A DNA stretch of 64,000 nucleotides, from NCBI RefSeq assembly GCF_002551245.1, contig NZ_NTGZ01000003.1, forward strand, positions 52,848 through 116,847, read 5' to 3'. Below the pieces are notes generated by a model. The model was not told where the DNA came from. It made no database searches and saw only the letters and a program-made list of their open reading frames with translations. A program made the position numbers and the translations under genes. Of the stretch, positions 16,531 through 23,726 are shown piece by piece. The first letter of the stretch is position 1. Every line of letters begins with the position of its first letter. Origin of the DNA: Streptomyces sp. rh34. GTDB lineage: Bacteria; Actinomycetota; Actinomycetes; Streptomycetales; Streptomycetaceae.

Positions 16531-18270
16531 GTGAGCCGCCTCCCGTCCAGTTCGCACCGCCCCGCCGTCAGCCGCCCCGGATCCACCGGGCTCCGGTTCG
16601 GGATGTTCGCTGTCTGCGTGACCCGTGATTCCGATTCCGGCCTCAACGCGGGCAAGGCCAAGCCGCTGTACGACCTGCTGGTGTCGTTCGCGGATGTCAG
16701 CTCGCGGGACACCAGCCAGGGCTACCCCTACCGCGAAGCCCTTGCGACGTGCCTGGACTGCTCCAAGCAGACCGTGGACCGGGCCGCCGACTACCTGGAG
16801 AACGAGATCGGGCTGGTAAAGGTCCACCGGCGCAAGGTGGAGGGCAAGCCCGAGGAAAACGACGCCAACCTCTACGAGATCTTCGACGCCTGGCTCATCC
16901 ACGGCGTCCCGCCGCCAGCCCGCACGCCTCCGCAGCTGGTCGCCCGTTACGGGTACACCGTGCCCGGTCTGGACGTTGATGCCTGGATCGGTGAGCACGC
17001 GCCCGACTTCGACCTGGATGCCTGGCGCTTCGCCCACGAAGAACGGCAGCGGGCCCAGGAAGCCAAGCGCGAGGAGCAGCGGCGCAAGGAACGGGCGCGG
17101 CGGAAGAAGCCCAAGGCCAAGACTCCGAAGGGGGGTGGCGTCATGGGTGACGCTACCCCTCAAGAGACCGAATCAGAGGGGGGTAGCGTCATGGGTGACG
17201 CCACCCCTGGCGTCATGGGTGACGCTACGGGTGGCGTCATGGGTGACGCCCTATCTAGAACCTCTTGTCCAGAACCACCGTCAACAGAAGAACAGGCGCC
17301 TCCGGCGCGTAGCGCTGGTGACGTCCGTAGGACTGGTGCAGGTAGTGGTGCGCGCGGGCCTGCGACGAGCGGCTGCGCCGCGCCGGGTGAAGGTTCGCCG
17401 CCGGAAGTCCGGGACGGGGCGGGGCCGGGGACGGGCGTTCCGGGACCGCGGGCTCAGGGCGTGGAGCTGTCGGGTGAGCAGGTCGCCGTGGTGAAGCAGG
17501 TGGTGGCCTCGCTGCCGGCTGAGCTGGTGGCGCTGCTGCCCTACGGCAGTCTCCCGACGCGCAACCGGTGGCAGGTCCTGGAGGCGATGGCGGGGCGGAC
17601 CGCCCAGCAGATGATCGCGCGTGCCGCGCGGCGCTGGGTGGAGCACGGCTACGCAGACGCGTTCCACTCGGTCGACGGCAAGGGCATCGGCAGCGCCGTG
17701 GGCGTGGTCGTCGCGCTGCTGAAGCCGGGGGAGTGTGCGTACGCCCGGTGCGAGGACGGCACCGATATCGACACCAGCCGGGAATGCCTGGCGTGCGTGG
17801 AGCGGAGGGCCGAGCGTCGCGCCGCACAGAGGGCGGCAGCACAAGCCGGGCGGCAGATTCCGGTGGCCCGTGCGGCTGCCCGCCGGCCGGGGTGGTGGGT
17901 GTGCACTATCTGCGAGACCCCGGGCAAGGGAGCTGCTCCCTCTGAAGGCGAGTGCGGCCGGTGCTGGGCCGAGGCCGAGTCGGCCGCCCAGGAACTCGCC
18001 CGTCAGCTGGAGCGCGATGCCTCAGAGGAACGGGCCGAGACGGGCAGGGCCGCAGCGCTCGCGCTCGGCCTGGACGAGGAGGCCGCCTACCGCGAGGCCG
18101 CCGAGCGGGACCAGCAGGACCTGGACCGCGCGGTCCGCCAGCAGGCCGCCGACGAGGGGACTGCCCGTCTGCGCGCCGAGCTGGCCGCGCAGTTCCCGGA
18201 CCTCGCGGCGGTTTCCGGGTCAGTCCGTGAGGCCCAGGAGGCTCAGCAGCCCTTCCCTGCCCCGTTCTGA
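16531..18270 (+). CDS. Plasmid-type replication initiator (winged-helix Rep)
   Basis: 579 residues from a GTG start. The N-terminal domain (GKAKPLYDLLVSFADVSSRD, YPYREALATCLDCSKQTVDR, AADYLENEIGLVKVHRR) is a winged helix of the kind that opens Streptomyces plasmid Rep proteins. The middle is a charged linker (REEQRRKERARRKKPKAK) that passes through four MGDAT peptides encoded by palindromic DNA iterons. The C-terminal part contains CEDG...CLAC, CTIC...CGRC cysteine pairs and a long helical tail. In known Streptomyces linear plasmids the replication origin can lie inside the rep gene. A hairpin terminator follows. The N-terminal extension upstream of 16531 was rejected as low complexity. Confidence 0.75.
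   Translation: MSRLPSSSHRPAVSRPGSTGLRFGMFAVCVTRDSDSGLNAGKAKPLYDLLVSFADVSSRDTSQGYPYREALATCLDCSKQTVDRAADYLENEIGLVKVHRRKVEGKPEENDANLYEIFDAWLIHGVPPPARTPPQLVARYGYTVPGLDVDAWIGEHAPDFDLDAWRFAHEERQRAQEAKREEQRRKERARRKKPKAKTPKGGGVMGDATPQETESEGGSVMGDATPGVMGDATGGVMGDALSRTSCPEPPSTEEQAPPARSAGDVRRTGAGSGARGPATSGCAAPGEGSPPEVRDGAGPGTGVPGPRAQGVELSGEQVAVVKQVVASLPAELVALLPYGSLPTRNRWQVLEAMAGRTAQQMIARAARRWVEHGYADAFHSVDGKGIGSAVGVVVALLKPGECAYARCEDGTDIDTSRECLACVERRAERRAAQRAAAQAGRQIPVARAAARRPGWWVCTICETPGKGAAPSEGECGRCWAEAESAAQELARQLERDASEERAETGRAAALALGLDEEAAYREAAERDQQDLDRAVRQQAADEGTARLRAELAAQFPDLAAVSGSVREAQEAQQPFPAPF
17138..17249. repeat. Four palindromic iterons inside rep, candidate origin
   Basis: GCGTCATGGGTGACGC, itself a six-base inverted repeat around TGGG, occurs four times at 17138, 17186, 17210 and 17234. 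Partly matching GGGT(G/A)/(T/C)ACCC flanks extend some copies. The spacings are 48, 24 and 24 bases (start to start). The encoded peptide (MGDAT) is low-value as protein, which suggests that the DNA is what is conserved. Confidence 0.7.
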
Positions 18271-18272
18271 GC

Positions 18273-18322
18273 GCCGCTCACCGCCACAGGTGCCTCACGG
18301 GTGCCCTGCGGCGGTGAGCGGC
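18273..18322 (+). terminator. Inverted repeat after rep
   Basis: GCCGCTCACCGCC pairs with GGCGGTGAGCGGC across 24 bases, two bases past the rep stop. A likely terminator; the long loop leaves room for other roles. Confidence 0.55.
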
Positions 18323-18370
18323 CCACACGGGCCCGCCTGCCGATCTTGCCGCCAGTGCGGCGCATACCTG

Positions 18371-18889
18371 ATGCGGAGTACGCATATGCCCAGCACGGAA
18401 GCTACTCTGCGGCTCACCATCGCCGCCTTGATGTGACCGTGCGCCGTAGTTGGCGGATCGCCTGCGGAGTCCTCGCAGGTCACGGCGTTTCTGTTCAGCG
18501 CAGTTGGCGGGACCTGTTCGTGATAGTTGGCGGCTCCGGAGGCCGCCTCGTGTACTCCACCAGCGAATACGCAGCTCACGTGATCATCTCGGCGCTTCCG
18601 CCAACAACCGTGCACATCCGCCAACTACGGCGCACGGTCACACTTGATGTACCTGACCGGGGAGCGGCAGGCCGATCTTGCCGAGGGCCTCGGCCTGGGC
18701 CAGACTCAGATCAGCCGCAAGCAGTCCGGCAGCGCTGCCTGGTCATTGGCCGACGTCGACAAGCTCTCCGCGCACTACGGCATTCCGGTCATCGACCTCC
18801 TGGTCGGCGTCGACCGTGCCGTTCACTGCCTGCCGGCCCGCCGTCGCGCACCGATGCCCGGCGCCGCTCAGCTCACTATCACCCCGTGA
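18371..18889 (+). pseudogene. Small XRE-type HTH gene split by a 211-bp insertion
   Basis: The first 21 codons (MRSTHMPSTEATLRLTIAAL and M) run straight into a TGA supplied by inserted DNA. From 18643 the rest of the protein continues in the right order (YLTGERQADLAEGLGLGQTQ, ISRKQSG, LSAHYGIPVIDLLVGVDRAV). Removing 18432-18642 and one CTTGA copy restores an uninterrupted gene that matches, residue for residue in most positions, the intact copy at 59814. An internal ATG at 18647 might still give an 80-residue product that includes the HTH. The gene sits right after rep, as its paralogue sits after a rep fragment. Confidence 0.85.
18432..18642. mobile_element. 211-bp MITE with Tn7/Tn5053-like ends
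   Basis: The element begins TGTGACCGTGCGCCGTAGTT followed by GGCGGAT and ends with the exact inverted complement, giving terminal repeats of about 27 bases. It is flanked by the 5-bp direct repeat CTTGA (18427-18431 and 18643-18647). AGTTGGCGG boxes lie at 18448, 18502 and 18525 on the left. In inverted orientation they lie at 18618 and, with one mismatch, at 18598 on the right. A 5-bp duplication, TGT ends and several spaced internal boxes per end are features of elements moved by TnsB/TniA-type transposases. No coding capacity, so it must be mobilised in trans. Confidence 0.85.
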
Positions 18890-19120
18890 AGAGCGGCCGA
18901 CTGCTGGCGGCCCCGATGCTGCCCGCCCGGGAGCCGTCACCCGATCGGATGATCCACGCCGACTCCACGGCGGGGCGGCCGCTTCACCTGCGGTTCAGTG
19001 CGCCGATTCGGCCAACCGGTCACTTTGCGTCATCGTTTGATGACCTTGAGGTGCGGTCGTGCGGATGCGGATACACAGAGGGGTCGGAACGGGACCGAGG
19101 TGATCCGGGGGCGGAACAGC

Positions 19121-19330
19121 ATGCTGACCATCAACGTAGGTGTGCTGCTCGTCGTCATCGTCCTGCTGCGGCTGCGCCGCCGCACCGAGTCCCGGAGCCG
19201 GAACGACGAGAAGCTCACCGTGATCATCGTGCTCGCCCTCGGCGTTGTCATCGCCCCGACCCCGGTCGGCGAAGGCATCCTCGACTTTCTGGGCCAGCTC
19301 GCCTCCGGCATCACTGACTCTTCCCGCTGA
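19121..19330 (+). CDS. Small two-helix membrane protein
   Basis: 69 residues with two hydrophobic segments: INVGVLLVVIVLLRL (about 4-18) and LTVIIVLALGVVIAP (about 33-47), separated by a strongly basic loop (RRRTESRSRNDEK). The start ATG follows a GGGGGCGG stretch. It ends 20 bases before the membrane-anchored Mrr-like nuclease, so the two are probably co-transcribed. A similar small two-helix gene (31417) precedes another DNA-binding protein in this window. Function unknown. Confidence 0.7.
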   Translation: MLTINVGVLLVVIVLLRLRRRTESRSRNDEKLTVIIVLALGVVIAPTPVGEGILDFLGQLASGITDSSR

Positions 19331-19350
19331 ACCTCCCCGGAGACGCTCTC

Positions 19351-20112
19351 ATGGCCACCCGCCGTCCCTATCCCCGTCGTCGGCCCGCGCCCCGGCGCAA
19401 CGTCCGCCGGTCCGTACCGCGCCGCCCTACCTCTTACCGCCCCCGGTCCCGGTCCCGGCGTTGGTCTCGTCGGCGCGGGCGGCAGTTCGACGTCCAGGTG
19501 CTGGTGTTCGGCGCGGTGGTCCTGGCTGCGGCCGCCGCGTGGGCGGTGGTCTCCTGGCTCGTGACGAACTGGTGGGCGCTGATCGTCCTCGCAGCGGCGG
19601 CCGTGGTCGGTACGGTGGGGTGGGCCCACCGGCGCCAGCAGCAGCGGGCCTGGGACCGGGCACGCCAGCAGGCCCTGCGCTTCGGACTCCCCGAGCTGGA
19701 CGCCCTGCACCACCGCGACTTCGAGTACGCGATCCGCGACCTCATGCTCCGCGACGGGTGCACCGACGCCCGCCAGATCGGCGGCGCCGGAGACAACGGG
19801 GCCGATGTCCTGGCCACCGACCCCCTCGGCCGCACCTGGGTCATCCAGGCCAAGCACCGCAAGGACGGCGACCGCGGCTCGGCCGTCGGCACCCCCGACC
19901 TCCAGCGGGTCAACGGCACCGCCCGCCAGCTCTACGGCGCCGACATCGTCCTCGTCATCACCAACGGCCGCTTCTCCACCCGCTGCGCACCCCTCGCCAC
20001 CCAGCTGCACATGCACCTCGCCGACAGGCGGGTCCTCGCGACGTGGGCGAGCGGCGGGCGCCCGCTGTGGGAGCTGCTGCAGAAGGTCCCGCCGCCCCGC
20101 AAGGGCCGGTAG
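19351..20112 (+). CDS. Membrane-anchored Mrr-like restriction endonuclease
   Basis: 253 residues. A very basic N-terminus (about 1-45, poly-Arg) is followed by two transmembrane helices (VLVFGAVVLAAAAAWAVVSW and WWALIVLAAAAVVGTVGW). The cytosolic C-terminal domain is of the Mrr PD-(D/E)XK type: DFEYAIRDLMLRDGCTDARQ, GAGDNGADVLATDPLGR, then TWVIQAKH. The catalytic D and Q-x-K are present. Family knowledge: Mrr domains cut DNA, often modified DNA. Anchoring at the membrane suggests action on incoming DNA or at a specific membrane site, which is inference. Confidence 0.88.
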   Translation: MATRRPYPRRRPAPRRNVRRSVPRRPTSYRPRSRSRRWSRRRGRQFDVQVLVFGAVVLAAAAAWAVVSWLVTNWWALIVLAAAAVVGTVGWAHRRQQQRAWDRARQQALRFGLPELDALHHRDFEYAIRDLMLRDGCTDARQIGGAGDNGADVLATDPLGRTWVIQAKHRKDGDRGSAVGTPDLQRVNGTARQLYGADIVLVITNGRFSTRCAPLATQLHMHLADRRVLATWASGGRPLWELLQKVPPPRKGR

Positions 20113-20161
20113 TCGAACCGCTGGACCGTGGTGCGTTCTGGAGTGCCGCGACAACTTCTCA

Positions 20162-20181
20162 GTACGGGTACGTACCCGTAC
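20162..20181. promoter_or_regulatory. Perfect 20-bp palindrome, likely autoregulatory operator
   Basis: GTACGGGTACGTACCCGTAC is fully symmetric and lies 25 bases before the antitoxin start, where ribbon-helix-helix antitoxins bind their own promoters. The half-site GTACGGGTAC contains two overlapping GTAC-type repeats, suiting cooperative dimers. Confidence 0.65.
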
Positions 20182-20205
20182 CCTTGTGGGATGGGAAGGA
20201 GCACG

Positions 20206-20466
20206 ATGATGTCCGATGCCAATGTCCGTATCCCTGAGGAAGCCAAGGACCGGCTTGCCGCGATCGCAGCGGCGGAGGGTCTGTCGCTGCGCGCGTATCT
20301 GGCCCGCCTCGCCCAGACGCTGCTGACGCCCGACGAGCGGGCGGAGCGGGCGGAGCGGGCAAGCGCGGCGTTGCGGGAGTGGAACGGCTACGCCCCCACG
20401 CCGGACGAGCAGCAGGATCTGGACCGTGAGTTGGACCGGCGTCTGGCGCGGGTGGCCGGCCGGTGA
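20206..20466 (+). CDS. Ribbon-helix-helix type antitoxin
   Basis: 86 residues. ANVRIPEEAKDRLAAIAAAE GLSLRAYLARLAQ is a ribbon-helix-helix DNA-binding domain (beta strand NVRIP, then two helices). The acidic/charged tail (ERAERASAALREWNGY...) would bind the toxin. GGAAGGAG precedes paired ATGs at 20206 and 20209. The stop overlaps the GTG of the next gene (GTGA). Together with the palindrome upstream this is a classic type II toxin-antitoxin operon, with the antitoxin first. Confidence 0.85.
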   Translation: MMSDANVRIPEEAKDRLAAIAAAEGLSLRAYLARLAQTLLTPDERAERAERASAALREWNGYAPTPDEQQDLDRELDRRLARVAGR

Positions 20467-20843
20467 GCGACGCCGTACACATCGTCCTGGACGACACCGC
20501 GATGACGGCGGCCGGGCAGGGCAACGTTCTCGCCTCCCGCCTCATCCACCGGGCTCATGCCGAGCCGGGCTGGTTCTTGTATGCCCCGGCGTGCGCGCTG
20601 GTCGAAGCGGACCGGGCCCGGCCTGGAACGGCGGAGCACCTGGTGTCCCTGCCGGGGATCACCATTCTGGACCTGGACCTGGCTGCGGCGCTGGCGTTGG
20701 CGCGGCAGGAGACGTGGTCGGTGGCGCACAGCCAGTACGCGGCGCAGCCGACACCGGACCGCCCGGACGGTGCGGTCGTCGCGACGACCGCACCGGGCCG
20801 GTGGCGGGGTGAACCGGTCCGGGTCCTGGACCTTGCACCCTGA
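20463..20843 (+). CDS. PIN-like toxin (VapC-type)
   Basis: 126 residues. HIVLDDTAMTAAGQGN gives the first strand and acidic residue of a PIN domain. CALVEADRARPG carries the second acid (E), and a C-terminal PDRPDGAVVATTAP fits the strand with the last acids and the Ala-rich end. PIN toxins cleave RNA with Mg2+. The match is looser than in canonical VapC (the central D-x-x-x-A-A motif is divergent), so the call rests on both motifs and context. Translationally coupled to the antitoxin. Confidence 0.7.
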   Translation: MSDAVHIVLDDTAMTAAGQGNVLASRLIHRAHAEPGWFLYAPACALVEADRARPGTAEHLVSLPGITILDLDLAAALALARQETWSVAHSQYAAQPTPDRPDGAVVATTAPGRWRGEPVRVLDLAP

Positions 20844-20893
20844 CCGCTTGAGTCAGGTCCGGTACGGGCCGAAGCGGATCCTGCTGGGCGCGG

Positions 20894-21844
20894 CTACTGC
20901 GGGGCGTGCAGCAGGTCGCGGCGTTCGGTGACGATGTCCCGCCACCGGGTTCGGGTGGCTGCCGCGTCGTCCAGCCAGTTCGGAGCGGTGTGGCCCTCGG
21001 GCAGCGGAAGGCCGGCCATGAAGTGTGCGATGTCGGTGTAGTAGGCGAACGCCCCGTCGCTTGTCTGCTGCCGGAGCCGGGCGATGGTGGCGGCCAGCGC
21101 CTGGTGGTCGTCGAGGACGGCCTGGTGGAACGCGAGGGCGATTTCGAGGGTGGGCGTCGTCGAGGTGAGCCCCGCGCCGTCGAGGTCGGCGCGCAAAGTG
21201 CGGGCCCTGTCCTCGACGTCCGGACCGCCGGCGTCGCGGACGAGAGAGGCGATGGCCGCGTTGAACGTCGTGGCGCGCAGGTCGAGACCGGCGAGGAGCT
21301 GCGCGGCGAGATCGAGTTCTTCATCGGCCCGGTGAGGGTCGACGAACGCGAGCGCCAGGGCGCGCAGCGCCTGGGTATGAGCTGCTTCGCCGGCCTTGGC
21401 GTGCTGTTCGGCTTCGAGCCGTCCGGCCAGATAAGCGTCGGCCGCGTGCTGGGCTTCCCCCTGGATCCAGTACAGGTCCCCCAGGACGCGTTGGTGACGG
21501 CCTTCCCACCCGAGGGTCCGGGCAGTGGCGAGCGCTGTGGGGAAGTCGCCGGCGAGGCGGGCGGCCTGGGCCAGTCCGCGACGTGCCGCCCGGGCCAGGC
21601 GGCCTCCGGCTTCGGCGACCTGCTGGTAGCCGCGGCGGGAGTCTTCGTTGTGTCCGATGTCGCGGAGTGCTTTTGCCCGATGCTCCGCCGTTCCTGGCCG
21701 GGGCCGCCAGGTCCGCTGACGAGGAGGTGAAGCCAGCCCATGTCCGGTTCTGCTGTGCAGATTCTTGGAACTCAGCGGACCTTCTTCATGCTCCAGGCTG
21801 GCTGAGGTCGTCGTGTTCGTACTGGTGCTGCGCAGAACGCCCAT
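20894..21844 (-). CDS. TPR-like helical protein, probably 5'-truncated
   Basis: The C-terminal ~280 residues are tandem helix pairs of TPR type (RAARRGLAQAARLAGDFPTA, VLGDLYWIQGEAQHAADAYL, AHTQALRALALAFVDPHRAD), like the tails of Streptomyces ATP-binding or regulatory TPR proteins. The first ~40 residues (Ser/Thr/Pro-rich) show no fold, and no nucleotide-binding domain precedes them. This suggests loss of the N-terminal part near 21740. ATG 21844 is one possible start. It is convergent with the toxin gene. Confidence 0.55.
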   Translation of the reverse strand: MGVLRSTSTNTTTSASLEHEEGPLSSKNLHSRTGHGLASPPRQRTWRPRPGTAEHRAKALRDIGHNEDSRRGYQQVAEAGGRLARAARRGLAQAARLAGDFPTALATARTLGWEGRHQRVLGDLYWIQGEAQHAADAYLAGRLEAEQHAKAGEAAHTQALRALALAFVDPHRADEELDLAAQLLAGLDLRATTFNAAIASLVRDAGGPDVEDRARTLRADLDGAGLTSTTPTLEIALAFHQAVLDDHQALAATIARLRQQTSDGAFAYYTDIAHFMAGLPLPEGHTAPNWLDDAAATRTRWRDIVTERRDLLHAPQ

Positions 21845-21876
21845 GGTGATCGACACGCCCCGGTAGTGTGATCCGC

Positions 21877-22542
21877 ATGTCTCATGGGATTGCGTGGATA
21901 GGCGAGCACAGCATCGAAGACCCAGTCGGCCAGACCCACGGAATGCGCGGCCGTATTTCACTGACGGCTGCCCGGGGTGTTGACCTGGACGAGTTTCTGA
22001 TTTCTCTCGGCGCGGACCTCGACGAACTGGCGCGCCGCGACCTGTATAGGGACCGCGTTCCGGTTGCTACGCAACTGCGCGGGGACACAGTTCACGTTTA
22101 TCCCGCCATGTACGGAACCTGCGGGGAGTGGGTGTACGTGTTGGAGGATTGGGGTATGGCGACGTGGTTTACCGGTTACCGGGGGGTGAAGTCGATGAAG
22201 CCGTACCCGGATGAGGAGATCGTCTGCCTGTCGGCGAACCGGTGGAACCCGCCGTCGATGATCGTCCACGCGCCGGGCGACGGCCATGCCTGGCAGGCTG
22301 AGTTCGGCGAGGACACCGGTTGCTCGTCCGCTTTGGACGCGGCGCTCCGGGAGGCGGGTGCCGTTTACCCCTCCATTCCCGAAGCTACCGAGGAAGAGGT
22401 GATCGCGTATCGTGAGCAGCACGGTGAGGCGCTTCCGAAGGCTGTCTTCGACGCTGTCGGCCGCTACTGCGGGCTGTCGATCGACCAGGCCGCCGTCGAT
22501 GCGGGAGATCTCCCGTCGGTCGCACTTCCTGCAGTCAATTAG
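21877..22542 (+). CDS. Hypothetical protein, possible immunity-like (DUF6461-like)
   Basis: 221 residues. The N-terminal half (SLTAARGVDLDEFLISLGAD, then VYPAMYGTCGEWVYVLEDWG) resembles Streptomyces DUF6461-type proteins, which read G-x-x-x-x-x-L-x-x-LGAD followed by a WYVLE-type strand. The C-terminal half is acidic. It ends tail to tail with the remnant of a NucA/NucB nuclease, 58 bases apart with a strong terminator between. A similar layout recurs at 42.7-45.4 kb, so an immunity role is suggested by context only. Confidence 0.6.
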   Translation: MSHGIAWIGEHSIEDPVGQTHGMRGRISLTAARGVDLDEFLISLGADLDELARRDLYRDRVPVATQLRGDTVHVYPAMYGTCGEWVYVLEDWGMATWFTGYRGVKSMKPYPDEEIVCLSANRWNPPSMIVHAPGDGHAWQAEFGEDTGCSSALDAALREAGAVYPSIPEATEEEVIAYREQHGEALPKAVFDAVGRYCGLSIDQAAVDAGDLPSVALPAVN

Positions 22543-22548
22543 TAGGAC

Positions 22549-22589
22549 GGGACCGGCAGGGTTGTCCCGCACGGGGTCCTGCCGGTCCC
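22549..22589. terminator. Bidirectional hairpin terminator
   Basis: GGGACCGGCAGG pairs perfectly with CCTGCCGGTCCC around a 17-base loop between two convergent genes. Confidence 0.8.
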
Positions 22590-22600
22590 ATAGCTGACTG

Positions 22601-23194
22601 TTACTTCGCAGTCAGCTTGCAGATGACAGGCTCACCCGGCCGGCCGCTCGCCGCACCGTAGACGCAGGCGTTGACTGCAGTCATGCGGGTGTCGACAAAG
22701 TAGGCGTCCTTGTCCATGATCCGCATCTCCCTCATGAACGTGGCGAAGCGGTTGCCCATGGACTCCTGATTGTGGATGCCCGACATTGCCGACCGACCGC
22801 ATACTTCGAAGAACGTCGGGTCCGTGTCGGCGACACTGAGCAGGTGCAGCGACGTTCCCTGCTTTTTGACGTACGTCTGAATGCACGCGGCCCCGTTCGG
22901 AACACCCGTGGTGCTGCCCATTGGAATTGCTGGGTTCAAGCCGCCTTCACCTGCTGCCATGCCGCCACTGTTGTAAGTGGACGCAAAGGCGAACTCGTCA
23001 CAGTTCAGCGCATCCGACGCATCGACCAGAGCACTGGCATCACCGTTCGCCGCAGCCCATCCGGTAGGACAGATCCGGCTCCGGTTCTTGTTGTTCTGCG
23101 CACTGTCACCCATGTAATACAGGGGCGCGCCATCCGAATCCGCACCAGGGTGCTTGGGCGTGTGCGTCTGGATCAGCCAGGCGTGCGCTGCAGC
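22601..23194 (-). pseudogene. 3' remnant of a secreted NucA/NucB-like nuclease gene
   Basis: About 197 codons read AHAWLIQTHTPKHPG, then CPTGWAAANGD, CDEFAFASTYNSGGM and VCGRSAMSGIHNQESMGNRF. These align throughout with the last ~200 residues of the intact 665-residue nuclease at 43418-45415. CDEFAFAST-x-x-SGG is the NucA/NucB catalytic-core signature. The homology ends abruptly at 23194, next to an in-frame TAG, and the signal peptide and N-terminal two thirds are missing. An ATG at 23113 could open a shortened, probably unsecreted product. Confidence 0.85.
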
Positions 23195-23342
23195 CTATTG
23201 CTGCGATCACTCGCAGATTTTGCGAGTTACTGCAGATTTCTCACACGGCCGATCGGTCGCCCAGGACACCCTTCTTAACGTGCTGAAATGCAGGTTCCTG
23301 ACCTGCCAGCACCCCCGCGGAACCCGCGCGTACTCCACTAAT

Positions 23343-23726
23343 CGCGTGTGCAGGGACCAGCGATGCCATGCGCGCGGCTTTTGCGGGGGAGGCGGATAGG
23401 CCCATCCGCTGCTGGAGCCGCTCGAAGTCGCTCCGGCCCTGCTCGTCGAGCGCGACGATCTCCCCGTCCAGGACCGCGGGCTGCCTGCCGAAGACCGTGG
23501 CGAGGGGGAGAAACTCGGGGTACGCGGAGGTGATGTCCGTCCCTGACCGGGCCCGCACGAGCATCGTGCCGTCGCCGGGGAGGTAGATCATTGCCCGCTG
23601 GCCATCTTGCTTCACCTCGAACGCCCACCCGTCCTCGACGGCGGCCGACGGGAGTGTCCCGGGCGTTGCGAGCATCGGTTCGATCCTCGGCAGCGCCGCT
23701 GGCGCAGGGTGAGAATCAGGAGGCAC
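23343..23726 (-). pseudogene. 5' half of an ATP-dependent DNA ligase gene
   Basis: A GTG start (23724-23726) overlaps the end of ku, the usual NHEJ operon layout. LPRIEPMLATPGTLPSAAV is followed by WAFEVKQDGQRAMIYLPGDG, where K in E-x-K-x-D-G is the adenylated lysine. VLDGEIVALDEQGRSDFERL and RMGLSASPAKAARMASLVPA complete the first ~128 residues of the nucleotidyltransferase domain. Homology then stops at about 23345 and the frame runs 34 codons into unrelated sequence. The missing part (from VFDVVHLGGRLLTGLPYAER onward) is at 33669-34282. Confidence 0.88.
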
